The notes under the pieces: generated by a model
The model's input: the letters and a program-made list of their open reading frames with translations, nothing else
The model's database searches: none
Told to the model about the DNA's origin: nothing
Program-made: the position numbers and the translations under genes
Shown: in pieces, positions 45,650 through 58,100 of the stretch
How the letters are laid out: every line of letters starts with the position of its first letter
Position numbering within the stretch: the first letter of the stretch is position 1
Source of the DNA: Nepenthes gracilis
Lineage: Eukaryota > Streptophyta > Magnoliopsida > Caryophyllales > Nepenthaceae
Reading direction: 5' to 3'
Assembly (NCBI GenBank): GCA_033239525.1
Contig: BSYO01000033.1
Location: 12,992,901-13,056,900, forward strand
Length of the DNA stretch: 64,000 nucleotides

Positions 45650-45915
45650 CGAAACTGACCAAGACGGTCAACAGTTCTGGTCAACATTCCTCTTCGGAAC
45701 TGACCAAAGACGATCAATAATTCTAGTCAATATTCTTCTCTGGAACTGACCAAGACGGTCAACAGTTTTGGTTAATATTCTTCTCCGGAACTGACCAAGA
45801 CGGTCAACAGTTCTGGTTAACGTTCTTTTCTGAAATTGGCCAAAGACGGTTAATAGTTCTGGTCAATATTCTTCTCCAAAACTGACCAAGACGGTCAACA
45901 GTTTCGGTCAAACTT
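45650..45915 (+). repeat. Tandem repeat array B of element 1
   Basis: About six copies of a roughly 46-bp unit containing actgaccaagacggtcaaca and gttctggtcaatattcttct. Lies between the aORF and the 3' LTR. Confidence 0.85.
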
Positions 45916-46030
45916 TCCTCCCTGCCTTTCATAGAATCCTTCAGGATCCTCAAACGACGAAGGACAGTAAAGGGCATCCCATCATGAATATACCGGAGGC
46001 TAGGATTCTGGCCACCGACATGGGGGCTAG

Positions 46031-47055
46031 TGATGGATATACCGAAAATGGGTTGGCCCAAAGTCAACGCAAGCCCAAAGTAGCCTGCTGGACGGTCAAC
46101 TCGTGAATGGCCCAACTAGAGAATAGGCCCAAACCCTGAAAGGTACAGAACGGTCAACGTTGGCATTCACCGTCCAAACCTCAACAGACGGCCAACTCAC
46201 ACGCAAACGGTCAACTTAAAAGTTGACCAGGTGTACTGTAGCAGTAGGCCCAACAGAGGTTATTTTACGGTTACGGACTTGGCCCACTTGAGCCCACGAT
46301 CCATCAGATGGTCAATAACGGCTCTCCCAGCATCTTCCACGATTCCAGCTGGATCCCAAAATGGACATTGACAAAATTAGTGCCCTTCCCATAAGGAAGG
46401 CGCCAGATTTTTTCAATTCCCTACCAATTGTGGCTCTCCAATGGTAAAATACACGTAAGGAAGGCGAGCAATTTGGAAAGCCACTGAGTGCCGTGGAATG
46501 AAGTTATCTTGGTCGGTTTAGCAACTGGTATTAGCTCTGAAAGGCAGGCCAACCAAGAATAACACAGGGGATCACACATTCCAAAGGGGGGAGATCACAT
46601 TGTCAACCATAAATAAGCCCTAGAATTCTCATTCAAGGCACGCAAGCTTTTACTCACACAACGCCCACAACAACAATAGAGACAAACTTACAATTTTCTA
46701 CTCTCTGCGGATACTCAAAAAACCCAAAGCATACAAACGTACTTCTGACAGTCGTTAACTGCCTCCCTACCATCCAGATTCAAGAAGACGGCATTACCTC
46801 TCTTTCATTTGGAGATCCACACACTCTTACACACACTCTCTCTTTCAATTCTCAGTTCCAATAACCTTCTCAGATTTCGAAAGCTGTTTACTGACTTGAG
46901 CGTCGGAATATTTTCGGTGAGATAACTTCCCGCCGACACACTGACCTCCTGTTTGTTTTAGTGGTGTGCAGGATCCAAACTCAGTGAACAGAGCCGAAAT
47001 CAGAACAAGCGGATCAGCCCGAATATGTTCGAAATTCGAATCCGAAGACGCATCA
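46031..47055 (+). repeat. Element 1 3' LTR
   Basis: 1025 bp, TGATGGATATACC to GACGCATCA, preceded by the PPT catgggggctag. 1025 equals the 550 bp of the 5' LTR plus the 475-bp deletion. Confidence 0.93.
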
Positions 47056-47060
47056 AAAAT

Positions 47061-47700
47061 TATAAATTAAAAAATAAAATATGGGTAAAATTATTAAAAT
47101 TAGAAAATTTTTAAATATTTTTATACCTTTTTTTTAATTACTATGATGGTCCTTTGTATTGATATTAAAAATTGTCGTTTTAAATAATATAATGACCATT
47201 CAGATAATTCTATTGGGAAACAGAGTTACCATCCGTCGGTTTTTAATAATTATGACAAATATAAAAATGATATTTTATCATTTTTTTAGTATACAGAGAA
47301 TAAAAAATATAATATAATAATTTAATATAAAATAATGAAAGTCAATAAAAAATTAACAAAATGAGAGTAGCCTGACAAAGGAGAGCCAATACAACTCTAA
47401 TATAAAATTTTAATGCACAATAGTAAATATAAGTCTCGCTTTATTCTAATTTTTTTTCTTTTTTATTTTTCTGTCCACACTAATTTTAACAATTTTAATA
47501 TTTTTAAATATATATTTTTTTAAATAATATAACATTGTCAACTTTTAATTGAATAACTGACGAGTTATATCTTTAATTTTTTAGTTTTAATTTGTATGTC
47601 GGTTAAAAAACAAGGGGGATCCATTCTCAATGCACAAGATTGCAATATTCTTTGATAGGTTATTCAATAAAATCATAATATTTTAAATTAAATAACATTG
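47061..47700. other. AT-rich spacer
   Basis: Long A/T runs and no recognised gene or element end. It lies between element 1 and the TE-like piece at 47,700. Confidence 0.5.
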
Positions 47701-47990
47701 TTATTGTTGGGTCTCGGGTCCGCGGTTGCCGTACAGATTAGAGAGCCGTCGGATTCCCAAACACGCGGTGAAGTCAGACGAAGGGTCCGTCTCCGTAGCC
47801 TTGAACCTGGACCTGCACAACACTAACAACAAACAAGAAGTCAGGGGTCCGGCAGGATTTCTCCTACCGAAACCACTCTGACGCTCAAGTCAGCAAATTT
47901 CCGTAATAAATGGAAATGGCGCATGCTATGAGTGATGCGTGGATAAATGCTGTAGAAGCGTGAGAGATGCGTGTATAATGGTATGGAGAA
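47700..47990. mobile_element. GC-richer TE-like fragment
   Basis: Contains gggtctcgggtccgcggttg, tgaacctggacctgcacaac and ctctgacgctcaagtcagc, a block seen widely in plant non-autonomous elements. Only a part is present and the class is uncertain. Confidence 0.35.
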
Positions 47991-48017
47991 TGCAGTGAGC
48001 AGGTTATGCGTGTATTA

Positions 48018-48655
48018 GGTACTATTTATTTAAAAATTTATGTTAAAAAAGTTTTTTAAGAAATAATATTGACTAGTATGTGAAAAATAGTTTAATTTCT
48101 TAAATCGTAATAAATAAAAAGAATAATCGAATAAAATATAAAACAAATCAAATCTCATACATATCAAACTATCAGTATAATCTAATTCAATTGAAAAATT
48201 TGAAAAGACATACAATTTTAATGACTCTCGATTCCCGAGTATATACCCTAATCTCTTGAGGCGTCCCCTTATATCAATAGAGGTCGTGTCACTCAAATGG
48301 CTTCGTCAAAGTTGAGCGTTGCCCATAATACTCTAATTTGGAAAAAAAAAATACATGAGATACTATTTATTTAAAAAATTATGTTAAAAAGTTCAAAAAA
48401 CTATAGTATTAGGCAGTATGTGAAAATTAATATAATTTCTTAAACCATAATAAATAAAAGAATGACTGAATAAAATATATAAAAAAAAAAACCAAATCTC
48501 ATACATATCAAATCACCATTATAATCCGATTCAATTGAAGGATTTGATGAGACATACAATTTTAATGACTATTGATTTCCGAGTATATACGCTAATCTCT
48601 TAAAGGCATCCCCTCACATCAATAGAGGTTGTGCCACTCAACTGGCTTCAACATG
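48018..48655. repeat. Diverged tandem duplication, unit about 340 bp
   Basis: Copies at about 48,018-48,305 and 48,358-48,655 share tactatttatttaaaaa, ctcatacatatcaaa, gacatacaattttaatgac and tcaatagaggt in order. Both are AT-rich and non-coding. Confidence 0.8.
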
Positions 48656-49006
48656 GCCCGATATATAGGCCAAAGTTAACATCTTTTTAAACTTGCAGAA
48701 TTTGCAAATTTTGAGATACGCTGTTCATCTGAATGTTATTTTCAATAAACTATTAAATCCTTAACGTTTAGAGATTTTTTCACGGCTCTGAATTTTGGTT
48801 ATTCTCTAAAATCCTTTGGCAACCATTTAAGTATATTCAATGACATACCTATATACAAATATATGAATAAATATATATCTTGTTACTGAATTGGTTCCAA
48901 AATATAGCTAAATTATCCCCAAAACACTTTCCCATGTTAGAATTTGAGAGTTTTATTATGTTAGATCTCATAGTTTCAATCAAATTAATTTTCATCGTAC
49001 AATAGA

Positions 49007-49028
49007 GAGAGAGAGAGAGAGAGAGAGC
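49007..49028. repeat. (GA)n microsatellite
   Basis: An uninterrupted GA run, 25 bp below the D27 stop codon; it lies in the gene's probable 3' UTR. Confidence 0.9.
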
Positions 49029-49052
49029 ATCATGAATTTAGATCGAGTGAGT

Positions 49053-49190
49053 TCATGATTTGACGCAGGGTTTTGCATTGGTCTTGCTGATGGCTTCCCT
49101 TCGTCGAGAGGCATTTGGGCAAATCTCCAGGCATGGCTCTTTGAGGGTGCCATCGTTCTCCGTGGGAGGCGGTGGGACTCCAAAATTGAA
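49053..49190 (-). CDS. D27-family terminal exon
   Basis: 46 codons after acceptor ggctgcag. Encodes FNFGVPPPPTENDGTL, KEPCLEICPNASRRREAI and a short tail to TGA. It lies 393 bp from Tat element 2. This frame is masked on both strands by longer meaningless frames. Confidence 0.9.
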   Translation of the reverse strand, partial: FNFGVPPPPTENDGTLKEPCLEICPNASRRREAISKTNAKPCVKS

Positions 49191-52100
49191 CTGCAGCCAA
49201 TATACAAAATCAGCGAACCAACTCAATACTTATGACACTAATAATCAGCAAAGAGAAATGAAATGAGACTCGAACTGCATCAAGCATCAACGATGCAAAC
49301 CTTACATCGAAGAGACAAATCTACGAGGATCAAGCATCAATTGCGCAAATTTCACGTCTGAAAGAAGCTATAATTATCTGATCTGAACAAACAAAAGTAA
49401 AGAACGTGATCTCTAAACTTGGGTAAATTGTGGCATCGTCATGCCCAAAGTTCTTTTTTTTTTAATGGGAGGATTTAGTTTAGGATAGAATGGGTGCTTA
49501 CTGTCATAATAAGAAATTTTTTTGACCTGAACTAGTTTCTTTTCTAAAAAAATTTACTAAGCGTTTAATAAAAATAAATATGTGATGGCTACACCAATAA
49601 TGGGTCCGCCTCAAAGAAAGGCCACCGTGTTCGCGAAGCTACGCTTGGCCAATATTTTCGGCGCCCAAGAAGAAAAACGGCCCGTGAAGTTGACCGCCTT
49701 GGCGCCAACTTACTTTCACAAACGGCCAACTCAACGCCGACCGGGTTTGGTTGGGCCTTAGAGGCTTTGCAATAGTGACAGGCTTATTCTATTCTCGCCC
49801 ACAACCTATCAACCGATCGCCACCACTTTCCCTTCATTCTCCATGAGGCGGCCAACACGCCGACGGCCAACTCGGACGTTGACCGCTTCAAGGCCGCACA
49901 GTGGGCCAAAAGGGCTCATCTACAATAATGGGTCTGGCTCACTTAGGCCCAAATTCCATCTGGAGGCCGACGACGGGCACCTTTCATAAGGGCGGCCAAC
50001 ACGCACGTAGACGGTCAACCCGAGCGTTGACCGTCCGCGCTTTGCACGTTGGGCCCCAAGAAGCCTTTCAACAGTAACGGGCCTGACCCGTTTAGGCTCA
50101 CCAGTCATTAAAAGACCAATCACGATCCTCCAAGAATATTCCACGATCTCAAAAGGAATATCAGCAAGATTTGCGCCCTTCAAAGAAGGAAAGCGCCAGA
50201 TCTGCCCAACTCCTTGCCAGCCAAGAAACCTAACGGTCATGTACTGAAAAGGAAGAACGATAGTTTGGAAAGTGGTTGGCCTCCTCAGAAGGAAACAATC
50301 CTCCACAACTTGGCAACAGGCATCAACCTCCAAAAGGCAGGCCAGCAGCAGATCACGAAGGGATCACTCCTTCCAAAGGAGGAGGATCGCCATCTTTACC
50401 ATAAAAGAGGCTCTGGATTCACCATCCAGGGCATGCTCACATTCAGGCTTTCATTGAGGCTCTCATTCAGACGGAAAAACCCTAAGTGTTCTAAAAAATA
50501 AGCTCTGGTTCCCTGCAACCAGACTCTGAAAACACAATTAAATTCCAAGGCAACGAACGAGTCTCTCCAGCCGTTATCTGCCTTCCCACCATCCAGATAC
50601 GAGGAAGGCCTTGCGCCTCTCTGACATCTGGAACAAAGCACTCTCTTCCCCTCTCCCATTGCTCTCTCTACTTTCAGTTCCTTCTATTGAATGCTGTTTT
50701 ACTGACTTGAGCGTCGGAGTGTTTTCGGTGGGATTATCTCCCGCCGTTAACGCTGACCTCTAGTTCGTTTTAGTGGTGTGCAGGATTTGTACTCGGTGAG
50801 CGAGCGGTTTGCATCATCCGTAAGAATCCGAACTGCTCAAATCGGATCAGTGACGCATCATTGCGTCGTCTGTGGAAGCGCTACGAAAAGCCTACTACAA
50901 AAATCTGCACAAGCTCTCTCTGTCACCTTCTCGCTTCAACAATGGTGAACACGAGCACAAAGAAGCGACCCGCTAGAGATGATGCTAACCCCGACCGAGA
51001 CCATGCCGGCGATGTCCCGGGGTCAACGAGGCCCTGAAGCGGGGTTCCACCGCCTTACATTCAACAACCGGTGGAGCAAAGATCTGAGACCCAACAATCG
51101 CTCGTCTCCAATCGCACAGGCGCGCAGAAGAACAAAGAATAACAAGCGGCTCCACCAAAGATCATTCCGCTCCCCGCCACCAAAAAAAGGTGGCGAGAAG
51201 AAGAAGTTTTAAAGAGGCCCGGAAAAGTTGGAAACAATCTGGCCCCAGCGTCCTCCCGCGTTCCTGGCCCGAACAGGCCAATGGAACACTCCGATAGTAC
51301 ATCTCCAATAGAGAGCCCAGAAAGGAGAAATCCTCGATACTCTCGAGCGGAAGACCACCACGGTCCCAGAGCGAGCCTCCGGGATCGCCAGATCCGGGGA
51401 GGCAAGAAGCCAGGCCGCGAACCCGCCTGTGGACAAGACGAAGTTGAGGAATTTCCTCAAGTTCAAGCGATCAGCAAACACCACTCGCGCCGACCCGCGA
51501 GTGAACCAAATCTGGAACCACGTGTTCCAGAATGACGAGCGCGCCATCGACTTGGACAGGTCTCCTTTCACTGCAGAAATCCTGAGCCATCCACTGCCGT
51601 CCAAGTTTAAAATGCCGTCCCTTGATTTATACGATGGGGGCAGTGATCCGGTTGACCACCTGGATCACTTCCGCACCCATCTAAGTTTACAAGGGCTAGA
51701 AGACTCAATGATGTGCCGTTGCTTCCCGCTCACGCCGAAGGGAGACGCGAGATCTGTTTCACCATCTCCTACAGTGCATTGTCGCCATTTCGTGAACTCA
51801 CGGATCTCTTCCCGACTCAAGACAGTAAGCCGATGGAAGAGAAGAGAAGCGGCATCTCTCCCATCTCTCCGTAAAACCGGAGAGAACCCACGGCTCTCGG
51901 ATCGCCGTGGCCGAGGCCGAGAAGGATTCCAGGATTACCGAGGAGATGAAGTTGGGCGCCTTTATCTCAAGACCGACTTACGGAGATTTCTTCAAACACC
52001 TTGCCCACAAGAACCCTCAGACTTTCCGCAAGGTAGAATCCATTATCAGGGCCTACGCAGCAGCAGAAGAGGCCAACGAGGCAAAACGTCCTGAGAGGGC

Positions 52101-55100
52101 GGATCAGCCTCGGCCGTTCCCTGGTGAAGGGAAAAGAAAATACGGTGGCGGAGAACATTCCTTGCTGAATAAAGACGGGACCGGGGCCCCTAGAACGCAA
52201 AGGATCACGGGCCCACCACTTTACACCCTCGACCGACACGCGCTCCAATGTTCTAATGCGGATCCGTGGAGAAAAGTTTTCAAGTGGCCAAAGACATCGA
52301 AGAAAGACAACGGAAATCGGTCCAAGTCTGTGACTTCCATCGCTCACGCTGCCACTCAACCAAAGCGTAAAGAAACGATGCGAGGGAAATCGAGGACTGA
52401 TTCGCAGAGGACACCTCACCCGATTCGTCAAGAGACCTAGACAGAACTCAGGAGCGGCTGATGAAGAGGGGCAGGAGCAGACGCCTCCCCGGAACCGGAT
52501 TGTGGCGGGAGTAGTTAATATGGTCACCACTCGACCTGCCAGGAGCCCGGCGGACAGCAAGGAGTAGCTGACTGGGAGGAAGAAGTAGCGCACAGTAGAC
52601 AACATTCTTAGTTTTAGTGATTGTGACTTGAACCATGTAATCTCCCCCCATGCTAACCTCCTTGTAATCTCGGCACTCGTTTCAGATGGTACTTCAGACT
52701 ACCAGCTGAAGCGAGTCTTTATTGATAATAGTAGCTCTAAATACTTGCTTTACTTGGATGCGTTTTTTAGATTATGCCTAAAAAAGAATAAACTAAAACC
52801 TGCTGAAGGACCTTTATACGGCCTTGACAATGAACCGGTACCCGTTCAAGGGACAATCCAACTGGAAGTCACTGGGCACCTACCCAAAAACAGCAAGTCG
52901 CATGCTAACCTTTCTGGTAGTTGACCTGCCCTCAGTATACAACGCTATACTGGCAGACATTGCCTGGCGGCATTCGGGGCAGTTACCTCGATTCCGCACC
53001 TCAAAATGAAATTCCCGACACCCTACGATGTTGGTGAGGTGTTAGGCGACCAAGTAATTGGGCGGACATGCTACATGTCCCAGATTGCCCCCAGTGGCAG
53101 AACTAACACGGTGGGAGAACTCGATCACCGAGACGAGACCACCCTGCAGCAGGCGTAGCCTGGTGAATCCACGGATCTGGTCCCACTTGATCCGGGGGAA
53201 CCGGATAAGTGTGTCCAGATCGGCGGCTCACTCACCGGGCCACTACGCGATGAATTGATCGCTTTCCTACGAAGGAACGCGGACCTTTTTGCTTTGACTC
53301 CCACGAACATGCCTGAGATTTCAGCTGAGGTGATGGTCCATAAGCTAGGCCTTGATCCTGACCAAAAACCGGTCAGACAGAAGCGAAGGAACCACTCCGT
53401 CGAAAAGCTGATCGCCATCCGAGAGGAGGTGAAGAAGCTACTGGACGCTGGATTTATTAGAGAAGTCCAGTACCCGGATTGACTCTCAAACGTCGTCCTG
53501 GTCAAAAAGAGCAACGGAAAATGGCGAATGTGCGTTGATTTTACCGACGTCAACAAGGCCTCCCGAAAGACGTTTTCCCTTGCCTACGATCGACTCTTGG
53601 TTGACTTCACTTACGGACATGTGCTCGGCCTTCATGGGCGCCTATTCGGGTTACAACCAAATTCGAATGAGTCCGGAAGACGAGGAGCATACCTCATTCA
53701 TGACGGACCAAGGCACCTACTGCTACAAAGTAATGCCCTTTGGACTGAAGAACGATTGAGCAACTTACCAGCGACTAGTCAATAAGATGTTCGAAAAGCA
53801 AATTAGTCGCAACATGGAGGTCTACGTCGACGACATGCTCGTCAAGAGCAGAGTCACGGGCGACCACATACGTGACCTGGAAGAGTCATTTGGGGTGCTC
53901 CGCCAGCACCAAATGAAGCTAAATCCAGCCAAGTGTGTCTTCGGGGTAACCTCGGGGAAGTTCTTGGGTTTCATCATCTCGAGGGATTGAGGCAAACCCG
54001 GAAAAGATTAAGGACCAACGACATGGCTCCCGCGAAACGTAAAGACGTCCGGCGATTGAGTAGGCGGTGGGCCGCTCTGTCCCGCTTCCTCGCGAGAAGT
54101 CACGGAGACAAGTCTGACCCTTCTTTAAAGCCTTGAGAGGGACAAAATCTAACGGATTCAAGTGGACGGCTGATTGCCAAACCGCCTTCGACGAGTTAAA
54201 GCAGTATCTGGCGAGCCCACCATTGTTAGCATCACCCAAAGATGGAGAAGAGCTGTACCTTTACTTGGCAGTGTCGGAAGCGTCCCTTAGCTCCGTCCTC
54301 GTGCGCCAGGAATCCGATATCCAGTAGCCGGTCTACTATGTGAGCAAAACATTGACCGGCCCAGAAACTCGCTACCCGCACGCTGAAAAAATGGCACTGG
54401 TAGTTATCTTCGCAATAATAAAATGAGGCCATACTTTCGGGCACATCGCGTAGTGGTCCTTACGGACCCAGTGAAAGGCATACTCCAAAACCCGACGCGT
54501 TTCGGGCGATTGGTAAAATGGGCGGTGAGTTGGCGAGTTCGACATCGAGTTCGAGCCCGACACTGCCATAAAGCGCGAGCTCGGGCCGACTTCATCGTTG
54601 AAACCACGACCCCCATTCAAGAGGAACGGCCGCGCGAAAACAAAGAAACGCCCGACGAGGTCCCGAGAATGGAAACTCCCACGTGGACGGATCGTCCGTG
54701 GGACGGTGGAAGTGGAGCAAGAGTGATCTGACGACCCCGATGGGTTCGAGATCAAGTATTCCATGAAACTTGATTTTCGGCGACAACAACGTCACTAAGT
54801 ACGAAGCCACCGCTAGCCGGCTTGCGATTAGCAAAGAGTGCTTTGCAAGAGGGTTGGCGATTCCGCGGTGACTCGAATTAATCGTCAACCCAGTCGATAG
54901 GGGCTTCGAGGCAAACAATCATTCCTTGGCAAGTACGGCAAAGGCAAAGGAGACCATCAGGGCTTGACAAACTGACCACAGTTCACGTTCCTTGAACTAA
55001 AAATTGGAAGAAGGCGGCCGGTGGCTAGAAGCATTGGCCGAGAACCTGAGCGTGATTCGAGGGACATACGGGGAGACCCTAAACGCGCTCCGAGCATAGA

Positions 55101-58100
55101 GAAACAGAGGCCATGAGATTTCCGAGACGGAACCGGATGACGCCTTACCTTAGATACTTGGGTGACGGATCACTCCCGGAGGACAGAAAAGGCCAAACGA
55201 ATTAAAAAGACAATTTGGTTGGTACAAGTAGTTGATGGGCGGTGTATCGTCGCGGATACTCAACTCCGTATCTCCATTGTCTATCTCCCGAGGAGGCGAC
55301 TCTGTGCTAGGCGAAGTTCACCTCGGGATCTGTGGATCACACGTGAGGCGGAAAAAACACGGCCTTCAAAATTATACGGCGGGGGCTACTATTGGCCCTC
55401 GATGAAAAAGGACGCGTTTGAGTTTGTAAAAGTGAGAGCCGGCTTCATGTGACCTTCATCACTAGCCGTCCGTGACCGAAGTCCCTTCGGGCTCGTGGCC
55501 CTTCGCGCATGATGGGGCTTGACATTCTCGACCCATTTCCCGTTGCCACGGGCGGGAGGAAGTTTATCATAGCGGGCATCGACTACTTCACTAAGTGGGT
55601 CGAGGTGCCCCACTTGCAAAGATCACAAAACTGATGCTCTGGAGTTTTTTCGCGGAGCATTGTCTGCGCAGTTTGGCATCCCAGAGGTCATGGTGACCGG
55701 CAGCGGGATGATTTTCGGAAACACTTCACGAAGTATTGCACCACCTTGGAATCAGGTGGTCCACACTTCGATGGCATACCCCCAGCCAACGGGCGGGTGG
55801 AGGTCACAAACCGTACGCTACTCCATGGGTTAAAAACTAAGTTGGAGGGCTCGGGGCTCTGGCCGACGAGCTCCCATCCGTCCTCCGGTCTTATCGTACT
55901 GACCGAAGGAACCAACGCGAGACGCCCTTGACCTATGTTACGGGACTAAAGCGGTAATTTCTGTTGAAATCGGGCTACCAAGTCTCAGGGTGGAGTCCTT
56001 TGACCCACAGACCAACTCCCAGAAAATCAGTAAGCACTTGGACTTGCTAGAGGAAGCCCGTGATGCAGCCAAAATACGAATAAGAAGCATACCAACACCG
56101 AGTTGTCGGTACTACAATAAAAAGGTGAAAGCCCGGCAATTCGACGTTGGGGACCTGGTCTTACGAGGCATCGAAGCCACAGGCAAGCTGGCCGGCCGAA
56201 ACAAGCTCTCTCTCTCAACTGGGAGGGACCTTTTCTTGTCTCCGCCGTTCTGCGCAACGGAGCATACAAACTCCGGAACCAGGACGAAAAGTTGGTCCCA
56301 CGAACGTGGAACGCAACCCACCTAAAGCGCTACTTCCAATAGGGAACCCAAGTACGCACTTACTCACTCATATGCATTCATTCGCGTGCTTGTTTTTAAT
56401 TTGATAAAATGAAAAGTTTACTTAGCATATAGTATCTAGGCTATATACTTTGTGTTTGCCTTGCGAGGTTTTACAGGCCTAGCGCCCCTAAGTCGGGAGG
56501 GTCTTCACCCTCTCGTTAAACCCTAGTCATCCGGGTGGCCCCAAAAGTGGTCTCAAACCACAGTCATCCAGTGGCCCATGCAGGCGGTCTAAAACCCCGG
56601 TCATCCAGTGGCCCGTGCAGGCGGTCCAAAACCTCGGTCATCCGAGCGGCCGATAGCGGTCATACTAAACCTTGGTCATCCAAGTGGCCCAGCGGTCTCA
56701 AAACCTTAGGGGGCAAAGAATGGCACACGCGATGACCTCTTTCGGGGAGCAACAAAGACGATCAACGCCCGGTCGAATGGAGAAACACTTATTCTCCGAC
56801 GCGGCACCCTAAGTTGTCACTTGCACGGCGCCATCAGTGGTTCTTACAACCGCCTGACTTTTAAGGATAGAGACTCCTTAGGCGGCTAGCAAACTAAGTT
56901 GCTACCCCACGCACCAACCTTCTCTATGAAAGGATAGCGTGATTAAACAATAACGAGAAGCGTTCCTTCTCTAACACTCGATTGCCCAAGTTTTCACTTG
57001 GGAAGACCGCAACGTTGGTTAATCTGACCACCGCCAAGCCCGGGGCTCAACTCCTTAAACTGACCAAAATGCGGTCGGCCAGCCAACCAAGTTGGCGCCC
57101 AATACAACGATTCATGCAAACAACAAACACAAAGCAATAAAAGGCAATGGACACCGAGGCTGAAAAGGACTTCCATTTTATTGCTCACAAAGTATGTTAC
57201 AATTTACATACGGTCCAAAAACAAAAGAAATACAAAAGGCTACTGGTGGCGGACCACCCCAGTTGTCTCGGGGCTCTCCTCTAGATCTTCTTTGCGTTAC
57301 TTTTTTGCAGTTTTTTTGATTGATAAACTCCAGGAAGTCCGAAATAATCAACCGCGCAACGCGGCGTCCGATGTTGAGCCCCTCAGCGGTCGGGCGTGCG
57401 GTGCACCCCCCAACCTCATGAGGGGTCATCCAGAGGCCAACTCGTTCTGCGGCGGCTCGATCTGCGAGGTGTTTGTTGCTCGCTTCGATCGATCATCCTC
57501 TTCCTTCAAGCGAGCAACCCGCCTTCAACTCGGCGTTCTACGCCTTGATTCGACATTCTCCGCTCTACGCCCGCCATATGCGGCCTCGAGCGGTATGCGC
57601 TCACGGAACTCCCCCTCTGAGGCGGCCGGCTGGCGTCGGCCAAGGCTATTTCGCCTCCTTATCACGAGTGCCTCACACGCGCTGCGTCATTGCCTTAAAA
57701 ATTGCGGAGGCAACATTGACAACTGTGGTTGCAAAAACAGCCGAACATAAGGCGAGTTAGAAACATTGAAGGGACAAGGTATGAGAATCAATCGTCAAGA
57801 ATCATACCTCCAAAAATTTCCTCGTGGGTCCCTTAGGCACGGCCTCCGAGACCAGGCTCGAGGTGGCGGAGGACCAGAGCCTCTTCCGCGCCGAATACAC
57901 CATTGCCTCATCGAGAATGCTCTCAAGAGCTCATCATCCCCTCGGGCAGCGTGGCTGGTCGCTTCTCTTGCGGCCTCTGGAGAGTGCGGCACAGGATTCT
58001 TCCTCCGGCCCTCGGGGCAGCAAGTGGTGAGTCGGCTCTCGTCGGCGACTCCACGATATAAGTGCGTGAACCATCGGCACGCCGTCATGGTAGCTCACGC

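Larger units (their letters stand above)
36669..47055 (+). mobile_element. Tat-lineage Ty3/gypsy retrotransposon, element 1
   Basis: 10,387 bp, flanked by perfect AAAAT duplications (36,664-36,668 and 47,056-47,060). Order: LTR, PBS-like TTAGCGCCGTCTGTGGGA, gag, protease, RT, RNase H, a second RNase H-like domain, integrase, tandem repeats, antisense ORF, tandem repeats, PPT (catgggggctag), LTR. The GCGCCGTCTGTGGG leader, doubled RNase H and antisense ORF point to the Tat lineage. Stops in gag, RT and integrase make it non-autonomous. Confidence 0.93.

Noticed and set aside
48992..49207. Minus-strand frame in another register at the same place
   Set aside because: Out of frame with FNFGVPPPP...EICPNASRRR, which fits the D27 family and phase 0.
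49060..49266. Plus-strand frame over the D27 last exon
   Set aside because: Shadow of the true minus-strand exon 49,053-49,190.
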